Position numbers and translations under genes: made by a program. Shown here piece after piece: positions 18,260-25,826 of a stretch of 64,000 nt of DNA (positions are counted from its first letter, which is position 1; each line of letters opens with the position of its first letter). Source of the DNA: Billgrantia antri (GTDB lineage Bacteria; Pseudomonadota; Gammaproteobacteria; Pseudomonadales; Halomonadaceae); the NCBI RefSeq assembly GCF_019430905.1, contig NZ_JAHYCA010000001.1, forward strand, positions 481,095-545,094, in the 5' to 3' direction. The notes below the pieces were generated by a model. It ran no database searches. It was not told the DNA's origin and was given only the letters and a program-made list of their open reading frames with translations.

Positions 18260-18961
18260 ATGCTCGATCTACAAGGCTACGGCCCGCGCCTGCTGGAAGG
18301 CGCAGGCGTCACCCTGCAGCTGGCGGTGCTCTCTTTGGCACTTGCCGTCCTGCTCGGCCTGTTGACCGCCAGCGCCAAGATGTCGCGCAGCTGGCTGCTG
18401 CATCGCACGGCCACGCTCTACACCACGGTGATTCGCGGCGTACCCGACCTGGTGCTGATGATGCTGCTGTTCTTCGGCGGCCAGATGGGGCTCAACCTGT
18501 TCACCGACATGCTCTACGATCAGTTCGGTGTGGACTGGTTCTTCAATCTCAACGCCTTCGTCGCCGGCGTGATCACCATCGGCTTCATATTCGGCGCCTA
18601 CATGGGCGAGACCTTCCGCGGCGCCTTCATGGCCGTGGATGAGGGTCAGATCGAGGCGGCCAAGGCCTACGGCATGGGGTCCTGGCTATTGTTTCGGCGC
18701 ATCCGCTTCCCGCTGATGATGCGCCACGCCCTGCCGGGACTCTCCAACAACTGGATGGTGCTGCTCAAGACCACCGCGCTGGTTTCTGTGATCGGCCTCA
18801 CCGACATGGTGCGCGTCGCCGCCGAGGCCTCCCGCGCCACCCACGAGCCGTTCACCTTCCTGATACCCGTGGCAGCCATCTACCTGCTGATTGCCAGCGT
18901 GTCGGAGTGGATCTTCGCCCGTTTGCAGAAACGCTACGACGTCGGTTTCGGGGAGCACTGA
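18260..18961 (+). CDS. amino acid ABC transporter permease (HisQ/AotQ type)
   Basis: Inner-membrane permease, 233 residues with about five helices. The first helix region VTLQLAVLSLALAVLLGL and the EAA loop EAAKAYGMGSWLLFRRIRFP fit the HisQ/ArtQ family. GAGGGAGAG precedes the ATG. It pairs with the next permease, whose ATG is one base after its stop. Confidence 0.92.
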   Translation: MLDLQGYGPRLLEGAGVTLQLAVLSLALAVLLGLLTASAKMSRSWLLHRTATLYTTVIRGVPDLVLMMLLFFGGQMGLNLFTDMLYDQFGVDWFFNLNAFVAGVITIGFIFGAYMGETFRGAFMAVDEGQIEAAKAYGMGSWLLFRRIRFPLMMRHALPGLSNNWMVLLKTTALVSVIGLTDMVRVAAEASRATHEPFTFLIPVAAIYLLIASVSEWIFARLQKRYDVGFGEH

Positions 18962-18962
18962 C

Positions 18963-19697
18963 ATGGACCAACTGAATCAATGGCTCGCCGGCCTGCTGGA
19001 AGGCAACGTCATCTTCACCCCGCAGACCCTCGGCTACTACTGGACCGGGCTGGTCACCACCTCGCAGCTGGTGTTCCTGTCGCTGATCATCGGCCTGGTG
19101 CTCGCCGTGCCGCTGGCCATCGGACGCAGCTCGCGCCATCGCTGGGTCAGCCTGCCCATCTACGTCTACACCTACGTGTTCCGCGGCACGCCGCTGCTGA
19201 TCCAGCTCTACATCATCTATTACGGCGTGGTATTCGTGGAGGGAATCCAGGACAGCATGTTTTGGCCGATCCTCAAGGAGGCCTTCTACCCGGCCCTGAT
19301 CGCCTTCACTCTCAACACCGCCGCCTACACCACCGAGATCTTCCGTGGGGCGATCAAGGCCACGCCACGCGGCGAGATCGAAGCGGCTCGCGCCTACGGC
19401 ATGTCGCAGAGCCTGACGATGCGCCGCATCGTGCTGCCCAGCGCCTTCCGCCGCGCCCTGCCGGCCTATGGCAACGAAGTGATTTTCATGCTGCATGCCA
19501 GCGCCATCGCCAGCGTGGTCACGCTGATGGACCTCACCGGTGCGGCCCGCTTCGTCTATGCGCGCTTCTATGCCCCCTTCGAGGCGTTCATCTTCGTTGC
19601 CGCGATCTATCTCTGCCTGACCTTTGCCATTCTGTATCTCTTCCGCTACCTGGAGAAGCGATTGCTGGCACATCTCAAGCCGTTGGGCGGGAACTGA
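18963..19697 (+). CDS. amino acid ABC transporter permease (HisM/AotM type)
   Basis: Second permease of the basic amino acid importer, 244 residues. It shows the family features FRGTPLLIQLYIIYYG and the EAA loop EAARAYGMSQSLTMRRIVLP. The start at 18963 lies directly after the HisQ-type stop, indicating translational coupling. The longer upstream frame overlaps the preceding gene and is not needed. Confidence 0.92.
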   Translation: MDQLNQWLAGLLEGNVIFTPQTLGYYWTGLVTTSQLVFLSLIIGLVLAVPLAIGRSSRHRWVSLPIYVYTYVFRGTPLLIQLYIIYYGVVFVEGIQDSMFWPILKEAFYPALIAFTLNTAAYTTEIFRGAIKATPRGEIEAARAYGMSQSLTMRRIVLPSAFRRALPAYGNEVIFMLHASAIASVVTLMDLTGAARFVYARFYAPFEAFIFVAAIYLCLTFAILYLFRYLEKRLLAHLKPLGGN

Positions 19698-19817
19698 TCA
19701 ACGTCAAACAGGCGTTGGAAAAACTGCGCTCGGGGACTTTCGGCCCCGGCGTGGCTGCGCTAAATTCAGGCGCGACGTCATCTTAACGATGCACGAACGA
19801 CAACAAGGAACTGAACG

Positions 19818-20585
19818 ATGAAAAAACTGTTGACTGTATCCCTGCTGGGCGTCGCCATCGCCGCCGGTACCGCCCAGGCCCGTGACTACGATCACGTACG
19901 CTTCGGCGTCGACGTACCCTACGAGCCGATGGAGTACCGCACGCCCGAAGGTGAGCTGACCGGTTTCGACATCGAGCTCGGCAACGCCATGTGCGAAGAG
20001 ATCGGCATCACCTGCGAGTGGATCGAGCAGGAGTGGGACGGCATCATTCCCGGCCTGCTGTCACGCAAGTACGACGCCATCATGTCGTCGATGACCATCA
20101 ACGACGAGCGTCGCCAGACCGTACTCTTCTCCGATCCCTACATTACCCCGCCGTCCGCCTGGTTCGCTCCCGAGACGCTCGATGTCGAGGAGCCCAGCAC
20201 CGAAGCCCTCGACGGCATGAGCATCGGCGTACAGCGCGGAACCCTGCAGGACAACTACGTCACCGACATGTACGGCGACGTGGCCGATATCAGCCGCTAC
20301 TCCACCGCCGACGACATGGTGCTGGACATGGAAGCCGAGCGTCTCGACATCGTCTTCCTCGACTTCCCGGTCGGCAAGTCCACCCTGCTCGACAGCGAAG
20401 AGCGCCAGTACAAGGTTGTCGGCGAGCGTATCACCGAGCCCAAGGAGTACTTCGGTGACGGCTTCGGCATCGCTTTCCGTCCGCGCGACGAGGCACTGGC
20501 CGAGCGCTTCAACGAGGCCCTGGCCACGCTGAAGGAAGACGGTACCTATGACGAGATCTACGCCCGCTACTTCGGCGGGGAGTGA
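19818..20585 (+). CDS. periplasmic amino acid-binding protein (ArgT/AotJ type), copy 1
   Basis: 255 residues with a signal peptide ending near AQARD. The family start VRFGVDVPYEPMEYRTPEGELTG and the ligand loop YDAIMSSMTI match lysine/arginine/ornithine-binding proteins. AAGGAACTG precedes the ATG. A 120-base gap after the permease contains a small hairpin (CGGGG/CCCCG near 19733-19750), so it may also have its own promoter. It is strongly similar along its length to the second binding protein at 20944, implying tandem duplication. Confidence 0.9.
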   Translation: MKKLLTVSLLGVAIAAGTAQARDYDHVRFGVDVPYEPMEYRTPEGELTGFDIELGNAMCEEIGITCEWIEQEWDGIIPGLLSRKYDAIMSSMTINDERRQTVLFSDPYITPPSAWFAPETLDVEEPSTEALDGMSIGVQRGTLQDNYVTDMYGDVADISRYSTADDMVLDMEAERLDIVFLDFPVGKSTLLDSEERQYKVVGERITEPKEYFGDGFGIAFRPRDEALAERFNEALATLKEDGTYDEIYARYFGGE

Positions 20586-20591
20586 TCGCAG

Positions 20592-20619
20592 CCCCCTCTC
20601 CGGCCTGCCGGGGAGGGGG
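20592..20619 (+). terminator. GC-rich hairpin after binding protein 1
   Basis: Thirteen-base stem CCCCCTCTCCGGC / GCCGGGGAGGGGG with one G-U type mismatch and a two-base loop, starting seven bases after the stop. There is no U-run, so it likely attenuates or stabilises rather than ends the transcript completely. Confidence 0.6.
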
Positions 20620-20691
20620 CGTACGCTTGACCGTCCAACGCGATTGTCGGAAAGTAAAACCTGTCAAAGCCATCGAATCAGGACCCCGTCC

Positions 20692-20784
20692 ATGATCGAT
20701 TCCGCCGTCCACATTCGCCAAACGCTCGAGGCCTATCGCTGTTTCTTCGACAGCTTCTACCTCAGCGAATGGTTCGACGAATAA
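20692..20784 (+). CDS. possible 30-residue aromatic-rich small peptide
   Basis: A short ORF starting MIDSAVHIRQ and ending LSEWFDE, with four Phe, two Tyr and one Trp in its last 15 codons. It sits in the 358-base gap between the two binding-protein genes and is followed by four consecutive hairpins. The ribosome site is poor (CAGGAC nine bases upstream). It could be a leader peptide or a chance ORF; I could not decide from one sequence. Confidence 0.3.
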   Translation: MIDSAVHIRQTLEAYRCFFDSFYLSEWFDE

Positions 20785-20794
20785 GCCCTTCCTG

Positions 20795-20889
20795 CGGCCT
20801 TCCTGGCCGTATCGGCACGCCCGTGCCACCCGATGCATCACGGTCCTTGCGCCCGTGATCGCATGATCCGTTGCCGCCCGCTTGCGGCA
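20795..20889 (+). promoter_or_regulatory. four successive hairpins upstream of binding protein 2
   Basis: Stems: CGGCC/GGCCG (20795-20809), GGCAC/GTGCC (20814-20827), ATCACG/CGTGAT (20837-20859) and TGCCGC/GCGGCA (20872-20889). All lie between the possible small peptide and the gene at 20944. No U-run follows any of them. A structured leader or RNA-processing region is likely; mechanism unknown. Confidence 0.45.
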
Positions 20890-20943
20890 CATCCGTAACC
20901 ACCGCAACACACCACAACAAACGCCTTCCCGGGAGGAAGACTC

Positions 20944-21729
20944 ATGCGCCATATTTCTCTGATCCTGGCCGCCGGCCTGGTTGTCGGCCTGTTCACCGGT
21001 GTCGCCCAGGCCCGCGACGACGACACCATTCGCCTCGGCGTCGATGTCCCCTACGAGCCCTTCATGTTCCGCACCCCCGATGGGGAGCTGACCGGCTTCG
21101 AGATCGAGCTGGGCAACGCCGTATGCGACTACCTCGAGGCGGACTGCACCTGGGTCGAGCAGGACTGGGACGGCATCATCCCCGGCCTGCTGGCACGCAA
21201 GTACGACGCCATCATGTCATCGATGGCGATCACCGAGGAGCGCGCCCAGCAGGTGCTGTTCTCGGAACCCTACTACACCACGCCGAGCGCCTGGATCACC
21301 GCCAACGATCGTGAGATCGACATCGAAGACCGTGACAGCCTCGAAGGCATGGCGGTCGGCGTGCAGCGTGCCACCCTGCAGGACAACTACGTCTCCGAGC
21401 TCTACGGCGACATCGTCGAGATCCGCCGCTACACCAGCGCCGACGACGTGGTGACCGACCTGCGCGCCGGCCGCCTCGACCTCACCTTCATGGATTACCC
21501 CGTGGCCGAGTCCACCATCGCCATCGATACCGCGGGCAGCGACTTCAAGCGCATCAGCGGCTTCATCAAGGAACCCCAGCACATCTTCGGCCAGGGCGTG
21601 GGCGTGGCCTTCCGCCAGCGCGACCGCGAGCTGGCCGAGCGCTTCAACGAGGCGCTTGCCGCGCTCAAGGAGAACGGCACCTATGACGCCCTGATGGAGA
21701 AGTACTTCAACTACGATATCAAGCTGTAA
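20944..21729 (+). CDS. periplasmic amino acid-binding protein (ArgT/AotJ type), copy 2
   Basis: 261 residues with a signal peptide ending near AQARDD. It aligns without large gaps to copy 1: GVDVPYEPFMFRTPDGELTGFEIELGNAV, GIIPGLLARKYDAIMSSMAI and the C-terminal AERFNEALAALKENGTYD recur. Differences cluster after the hinge, so ligand preference may differ. GGGAGGAAG precedes the ATG. It presumably uses the same membrane complex, widening the substrate range. Confidence 0.9.
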   Translation: MRHISLILAAGLVVGLFTGVAQARDDDTIRLGVDVPYEPFMFRTPDGELTGFEIELGNAVCDYLEADCTWVEQDWDGIIPGLLARKYDAIMSSMAITEERAQQVLFSEPYYTTPSAWITANDREIDIEDRDSLEGMAVGVQRATLQDNYVSELYGDIVEIRRYTSADDVVTDLRAGRLDLTFMDYPVAESTIAIDTAGSDFKRISGFIKEPQHIFGQGVGVAFRQRDRELAERFNEALAALKENGTYDALMEKYFNYDIKL

Positions 21730-21746
21730 CGCGGCCTGACCCACCT

Positions 21747-21774
21747 GCGAACGCCGGTCTCCACCGGCGTTCGC
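21747..21774 (+). terminator. perfect 12-base hairpin between binding protein 2 and the IadA-like gene
   Basis: GCGAACGCCGGT / ACCGGCGTTCGC with loop CTCC, 17 bases after the stop, followed by CTTCCC. Probably a partial terminator or 3'-end stabiliser. Confidence 0.65.
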
Positions 21775-21792
21775 CTTCCCTGAGGAGCCAGC

Positions 21793-22941
21793 ATGCTGAC
21801 CCTGCTGAAGAACGCCCGCCTCTACGCACCACGTGCCATGGGGCTGTGTCACCTGTTGATCGCCGACCGCCGTATCGCCGCCGTGGTAGCGGCCGATCAG
21901 GGAGCCCCCGCGAGCGGCATGGCCGTCGAGGAGATCGATCTCGAGGGCCGACGGGTGATCCCCGGGCTGGTCGACCCGCTGGTACATTTCACCGGCGGCG
22001 GCGGTGAAGGCGGCTTCGGCACGCGCACCGCCGAGCTGACGCTCGAGGATGCCCTGGCCTCCGGCGTCACCACGCTGATCGGTGCGCTGGGCACCGACGC
22101 CCTGACCCGTACCCCGGCCAACCTGCTGGGCAAGGCACGTGAGCTGGCCGCAGGCGGCTTGACCACATACTGCTATACCGGCTCCTACCAACTGCCCCCG
22201 GTCACGCTGACCGGCTCGGTGGGCAGCGACATCCTGTTCATTCCCGAATTCATCGGCGTGGGCGAGGTGGCGATCAGCGACCACCGCGGCTCACAGCCCT
22301 CCTCCTTCGAGCTGGCCCGACTGGCGTCGGAGGCGCGTACCGCGGGCATGCTGGCGGGTAAATCGGGCATCGTCTTCATCCATACTGGCGACGCCCCGTC
22401 TCATCTTGAACCACTGCGCGAGGCGGCCCGCGACAGCGCCATTCCCCTTGCCCAGTTCCTGCCGACCCATATCAACCGTACCCCGGCGCTGTTCGAGGAT
22501 GGCCTGCGCTTCGCCCGCGAGGGTGGCCGCATCGACTTCACCACCAGCACCACGGCGGAACTGCTGGCGGGCGGCGAAGTGGCCGCCGCCGAGGCCGTGG
22601 CCCGCGCCCTGCAGGCCCGTGTCGAGCCGTCGCACATTACGCTGTCATCGGATGCCAACGCCTCACTACCCCGCTTCGACGATCAGCGCCGCTTCGTAGG
22701 CCTCGAACCCGGGCGGCTCGCCAGCCTGTTCGAGGTACTCGGCCAGTGTGTCGAGGAGCATGGCATTGCACTTGAGCAGGCCATCGGCATGGCCAGCACC
22801 CATGCCGCCGAGGCGCTAGGGCTACCCGCCAAGGGGCGGCTAGAGCCAGGCCGTGACGCCGACCTGCTGGTGCTGGCCGAAGGCGAATGGGCCATCGACG
22901 AGGTCTGGGCGCTGGGCCGCCGGGTGTATCACAGCGGCTGA
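21793..22941 (+). CDS. isoaspartyl dipeptidase (IadA)-like amidohydrolase with altered metal ligands
   Basis: 382 residues, amidohydrolase superfamily, clearly IadA-like: GGGGEGG loop, AISDHR, IHTGD, LPTHINR and LSSDAN segments are all present. IadA cleaves beta-aspartyl dipeptides arising from protein damage. Two metal-site positions look changed. The HxH motif after strand 1 reads DPLVHF, so the first His is Leu. The Lys that is carboxylated in E. coli IadA (before AISDHR) appears as Glu in GVGEVAISDHR. The other ligands (HTGD, PTHINR, SSDAN) remain. Specificity or metal number may differ. The gene follows the amino acid ABC genes, with GAGGAG before its ATG. Confidence 0.82.
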   Translation: MLTLLKNARLYAPRAMGLCHLLIADRRIAAVVAADQGAPASGMAVEEIDLEGRRVIPGLVDPLVHFTGGGGEGGFGTRTAELTLEDALASGVTTLIGALGTDALTRTPANLLGKARELAAGGLTTYCYTGSYQLPPVTLTGSVGSDILFIPEFIGVGEVAISDHRGSQPSSFELARLASEARTAGMLAGKSGIVFIHTGDAPSHLEPLREAARDSAIPLAQFLPTHINRTPALFEDGLRFAREGGRIDFTTSTTAELLAGGEVAAAEAVARALQARVEPSHITLSSDANASLPRFDDQRRFVGLEPGRLASLFEVLGQCVEEHGIALEQAIGMASTHAAEALGLPAKGRLEPGRDADLLVLAEGEWAIDEVWALGRRVYHSG

Positions 22942-22959
22942 GTCGACGAACCCTGTGCT

Positions 22960-23415
22960 TCAGTGGCCGTGCGGCCCCGGCACATGGCTGGGCTCGTCGT
23001 GAATGGCGGGCAGTTCGCGCGGTGCCGGCTGGGCCAGCTCCTGAAGAATGCCGCAGTGGCTGGAATCGGACTCGCCTTGGCAGCGCGAGCGTAGCGTCGC
23101 CAGTGCCTCGCGTAGCGCCTGGAGCTGTTCGATGCGTGCCTCCACGTGGGCCAGGTGGTCGTCGATCAGGCCGTTTACGGCGTTGCAGGGCTGGCGCGGG
23201 CGATCGTGGTAGTCGAGCAGGGTGCGGATCTCGTCCAACGTCATGTCCAGTGTGCGGCAATGCCGGATGAAGCGCAGCCGCTCGGCATGGGGCTCGGCAT
23301 AGAGCCGGTAATTGGCGCTCGAACGGGCAGGCTCGGGCAACAGCCCCTCGCGTTCGTAGTAGCGGATCGTTTCCACCGGGCAGCCCGTGCGGTTGGCAAG
23401 CTCGCCGATCTTCAT
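22960..23415 (-). CDS. cadR: MerR-family metal regulator, CadR/PbrR type
   Basis: 151 residues from the ATG at 23415, which has GAGGAGG upstream. N-terminal HTH (MKIGELANRTGCPVETIRYYE), a long dimerisation helix and metal cysteines Cys77, Cys112 and Cys121, the pattern of Cd/Pb sensors. The C-terminus is His-rich (ending HVPGPHGH), as in CadR of pseudomonads. It is divergent from the P-type ATPase gene and should bend the promoter at 23439-23469 to activate on Cd, Pb or Zn. Confidence 0.92.
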   Translation of the reverse strand: MKIGELANRTGCPVETIRYYEREGLLPEPARSSANYRLYAEPHAERLRFIRHCRTLDMTLDEIRTLLDYHDRPRQPCNAVNGLIDDHLAHVEARIEQLQALREALATLRSRCQGESDSSHCGILQELAQPAPRELPAIHDEPSHVPGPHGH

Positions 23416-23438
23416 TGCATGCCTCCTCAAATAACCGC

Positions 23439-23469
23439 TTGACCCTGTAGTGACTACAGGGTGTGTCAT
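23439..23469 (+). promoter_or_regulatory. MerR-type promoter and operator of the metal ATPase gene
   Basis: -35 TTGACC (23439-23444) and -10 TGTCAT (23464-23469) are 19 bases apart, the overlong spacing typical of MerR-activated promoters. The spacer carries the perfect inverted repeat ACCCTGTAG-TGA-CTACAGGGT (23442-23462), the expected CadR/PbrR binding site. Confidence 0.88.
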
Positions 23470-23499
23470 TACCATAACCGATGACACGGAGCCTTTGCC

Positions 23500-25731
23500 A
23501 TGGCAGAACGATCCTGCTGCTCGAGCTGCAACCCAGCCGATACCGCCACAGTCCCGCCAAAGCGGGGCGCCCCCTCTCCTGATGCTCCCTACCCTGATGC
23601 CCAGTCGCTGCGCCTGCGCATCGAGGCGATGTGCTGCCCCACCGAGGAAGGGCTGTTGCGCCGGGCACTCGAAGACATGCCGGGCATCGAGCGGCTCGAT
23701 TTCGACCTGATCGGCCGCAAGCTCACCGTGCACCATCGGGATGTCGGCGAGGAGGCCATTCGGCGCCGAATCGCCGCCACCGGCATGACCGCCGAGCGCG
23801 ATGACCCAACCCAGCGCACGGCGCCGGCTGCAAGCGACGAGGAACCGTGGTGGAAGATCGGCGCCGCCGCCGCCCTCGCCCTCGCGGCCGAGGCCAGCCA
23901 CTGGCTGTCGCTGGCCGAGCCCTGGCTCGCCGCTGCGCTGGCGCTGGCGGCCATCGCCCTGGTCGGGCTGCCCACCTGGAAGAAGGGCTTCATCGCCCTG
24001 CGCCATCGTACCCTCAACATCAATGCCCTGATGAGCGTGGCGGTGACCGGCGCGCTGCTGATCGGCCAATGGGCCGAAGCGGCCATGGTGCTGGTACTGT
24101 TCACCCTTGCCGAGCGCATCGAGGCACGCTCGCTGGGCCGGGCGCGCAACGCCATTCGCGAGCTGCTCGACCTGGCGCCGGAGCGCGCCAGCGTACAGCA
24201 ACCGGATGGCAGCTTCCGCGCCCTCCCGGCCGCCGAGGTCGCCATCGACAGCCTGGTACGCGTGCGTCCCGGCGAGCGCCTGGCGCTGGACGGCAACGTG
24301 GCCGAGGGTCACCCGGCGCTGGACGAATCGCCCATCACCGGCGAAAGCCTGCCGGTGGACAAGACACCGGGCGACGCCGTATTCGCCGGTAGCGTCAACC
24401 AGGGCAGCGAGTTCCTCTATCGCACCAGCAGAGCGGCGAGCGACACTACCCTGGCCCGCATCATCTACACCGTGGAGCAGGCCCAGGCCAGCCGCGCGCC
24501 CACCCAGCGCTTCATCGACCGCTTCGCCGCCGTCTACACCCCAGCGGTGTTCGGTATCGCCCTGCTGGTGGCGATCACCTGGCCTTGGCTGTTCGGCATC
24601 GGCTGGTTCGAAGGCACTTACCGCGCCCTGGTCCTGCTGGTGATAGCTTGCCCCTGCGCGCTGGTGATCTCAACCCCGGTAACCATCGTCAGCGGCCTGG
24701 CCGCCGCCGCCCGCTCCGGCATCCTCATCAAGGGCGGCAACGTGCTCGAGCAGGGCTACCGGCTGACCACCCTCGCCTTCGACAAGACCGGCACTCTGAC
24801 CCGGGGCCGACCCTCGCAGCGTGCCTGGCACCCGCTCGATCCGAAGCTGGACGAGCCGGCACGAGCCAGGCTACGCGCCCTGGCGGCAGGGCTCGCCGGG
24901 CGCTCGTCGCACCCGGTGTCGGCGGCCCTGGCCCGCGCCGCCGAGGCGGATGGCGTCACACCAGAAGAAGTGAGCGACGTTGAGGAGCTACCCGGCCGCG
25001 GCGTGATTGCCCGCCTGGGCAGGCACAAGTTCTGGCTCGGCAACCGTCGGCTGATGCAACAGTTCGCGACGCTGGACGAGACATTCGCGGCCCATCTGGC
25101 CGAGCATGAAGAGCGCGGTGAAACCCTGGTGATTCTGGGCGACGAGACCCGCCCGCTGGCACTTTTCGCCGTCGGCGACCCGCTGCGCGAGGAGAGCCGC
25201 GAAGCCATCGAGGCGCTGCACCGCCTGGGCGTGACCACGCTGATGCTGAGCGGTGACAACCCGACGAGCGTGGCCGCCGTGGCTGCCCAGGCCGGCATCG
25301 ACGAGGCCCACGGTTCGCTGCTGCCCGAGGACAAGCTGGCGATGATCGAGGCGCGCACCAAGCAAGGCCCGGTTGGCATGGTCGGCGACGGCATCAACGA
25401 CGCCCCGGCACTGGCCCGCGCCGACATCGGCTTCGCCATGGGGGCGCTCGGCAGCGATGCTGCCATCGAGACCGCCGATGTGGCGCTGATGGACGACGAT
25501 CCTCGCCGCCTGGCCGACTTCCTGCGCCTGTCGCGGCGCACGCGCTCGCTGCTGATGCAGAATATCGCCATCGCCCTGGGCCTCAAGGCGGTGTTCATGG
25601 CACTTGCCTTCAGCGGCCACGCCACCTTGTGGATGGCGGTGTTCGCCGACATGGGCGCCAGCCTGATCGTGGTGGCCAATGGCCTGCGCCTGCTGCGCAG
25701 GGACGAGCAGCCAGCTCCGTCACGCGCGTGA
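23500..25731 (+). CDS. cadA: heavy-metal P1B-type ATPase (CadA/ZntA type)
   Basis: Exports Zn/Cd/Pb from the cytoplasm at ATP cost. 743 residues. N-terminus has a CCSSC cluster (6-10) and one HMA domain whose metal motif reads MCCPTEE (44-50) rather than GMDCxxC. The membrane CPC is Cys384-Pro-Cys386, the phosphorylated Asp is D428 in DKTGT, and GDGIND lies at 629-634. Eight membrane helices are expected for the class. Divergent cadR and the 19-base-spaced promoter support Cd/Pb/Zn control. Confidence 0.93.
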   Translation: MAERSCCSSCNPADTATVPPKRGAPSPDAPYPDAQSLRLRIEAMCCPTEEGLLRRALEDMPGIERLDFDLIGRKLTVHHRDVGEEAIRRRIAATGMTAERDDPTQRTAPAASDEEPWWKIGAAAALALAAEASHWLSLAEPWLAAALALAAIALVGLPTWKKGFIALRHRTLNINALMSVAVTGALLIGQWAEAAMVLVLFTLAERIEARSLGRARNAIRELLDLAPERASVQQPDGSFRALPAAEVAIDSLVRVRPGERLALDGNVAEGHPALDESPITGESLPVDKTPGDAVFAGSVNQGSEFLYRTSRAASDTTLARIIYTVEQAQASRAPTQRFIDRFAAVYTPAVFGIALLVAITWPWLFGIGWFEGTYRALVLLVIACPCALVISTPVTIVSGLAAAARSGILIKGGNVLEQGYRLTTLAFDKTGTLTRGRPSQRAWHPLDPKLDEPARARLRALAAGLAGRSSHPVSAALARAAEADGVTPEEVSDVEELPGRGVIARLGRHKFWLGNRRLMQQFATLDETFAAHLAEHEERGETLVILGDETRPLALFAVGDPLREESREAIEALHRLGVTTLMLSGDNPTSVAAVAAQAGIDEAHGSLLPEDKLAMIEARTKQGPVGMVGDGINDAPALARADIGFAMGALGSDAAIETADVALMDDDPRRLADFLRLSRRTRSLLMQNIAIALGLKAVFMALAFSGHATLWMAVFADMGASLIVVANGLRLLRRDEQPAPSRA

Positions 25732-25826
25732 TGCGCCAACACTGGGTGTCGTCAGCCACGAAGGGAACCGTAAAATGCAACGACTGCAGGCCCAGAGCCC
25801 GGCCAAGCATTCCAAGGAGCCTTTTC

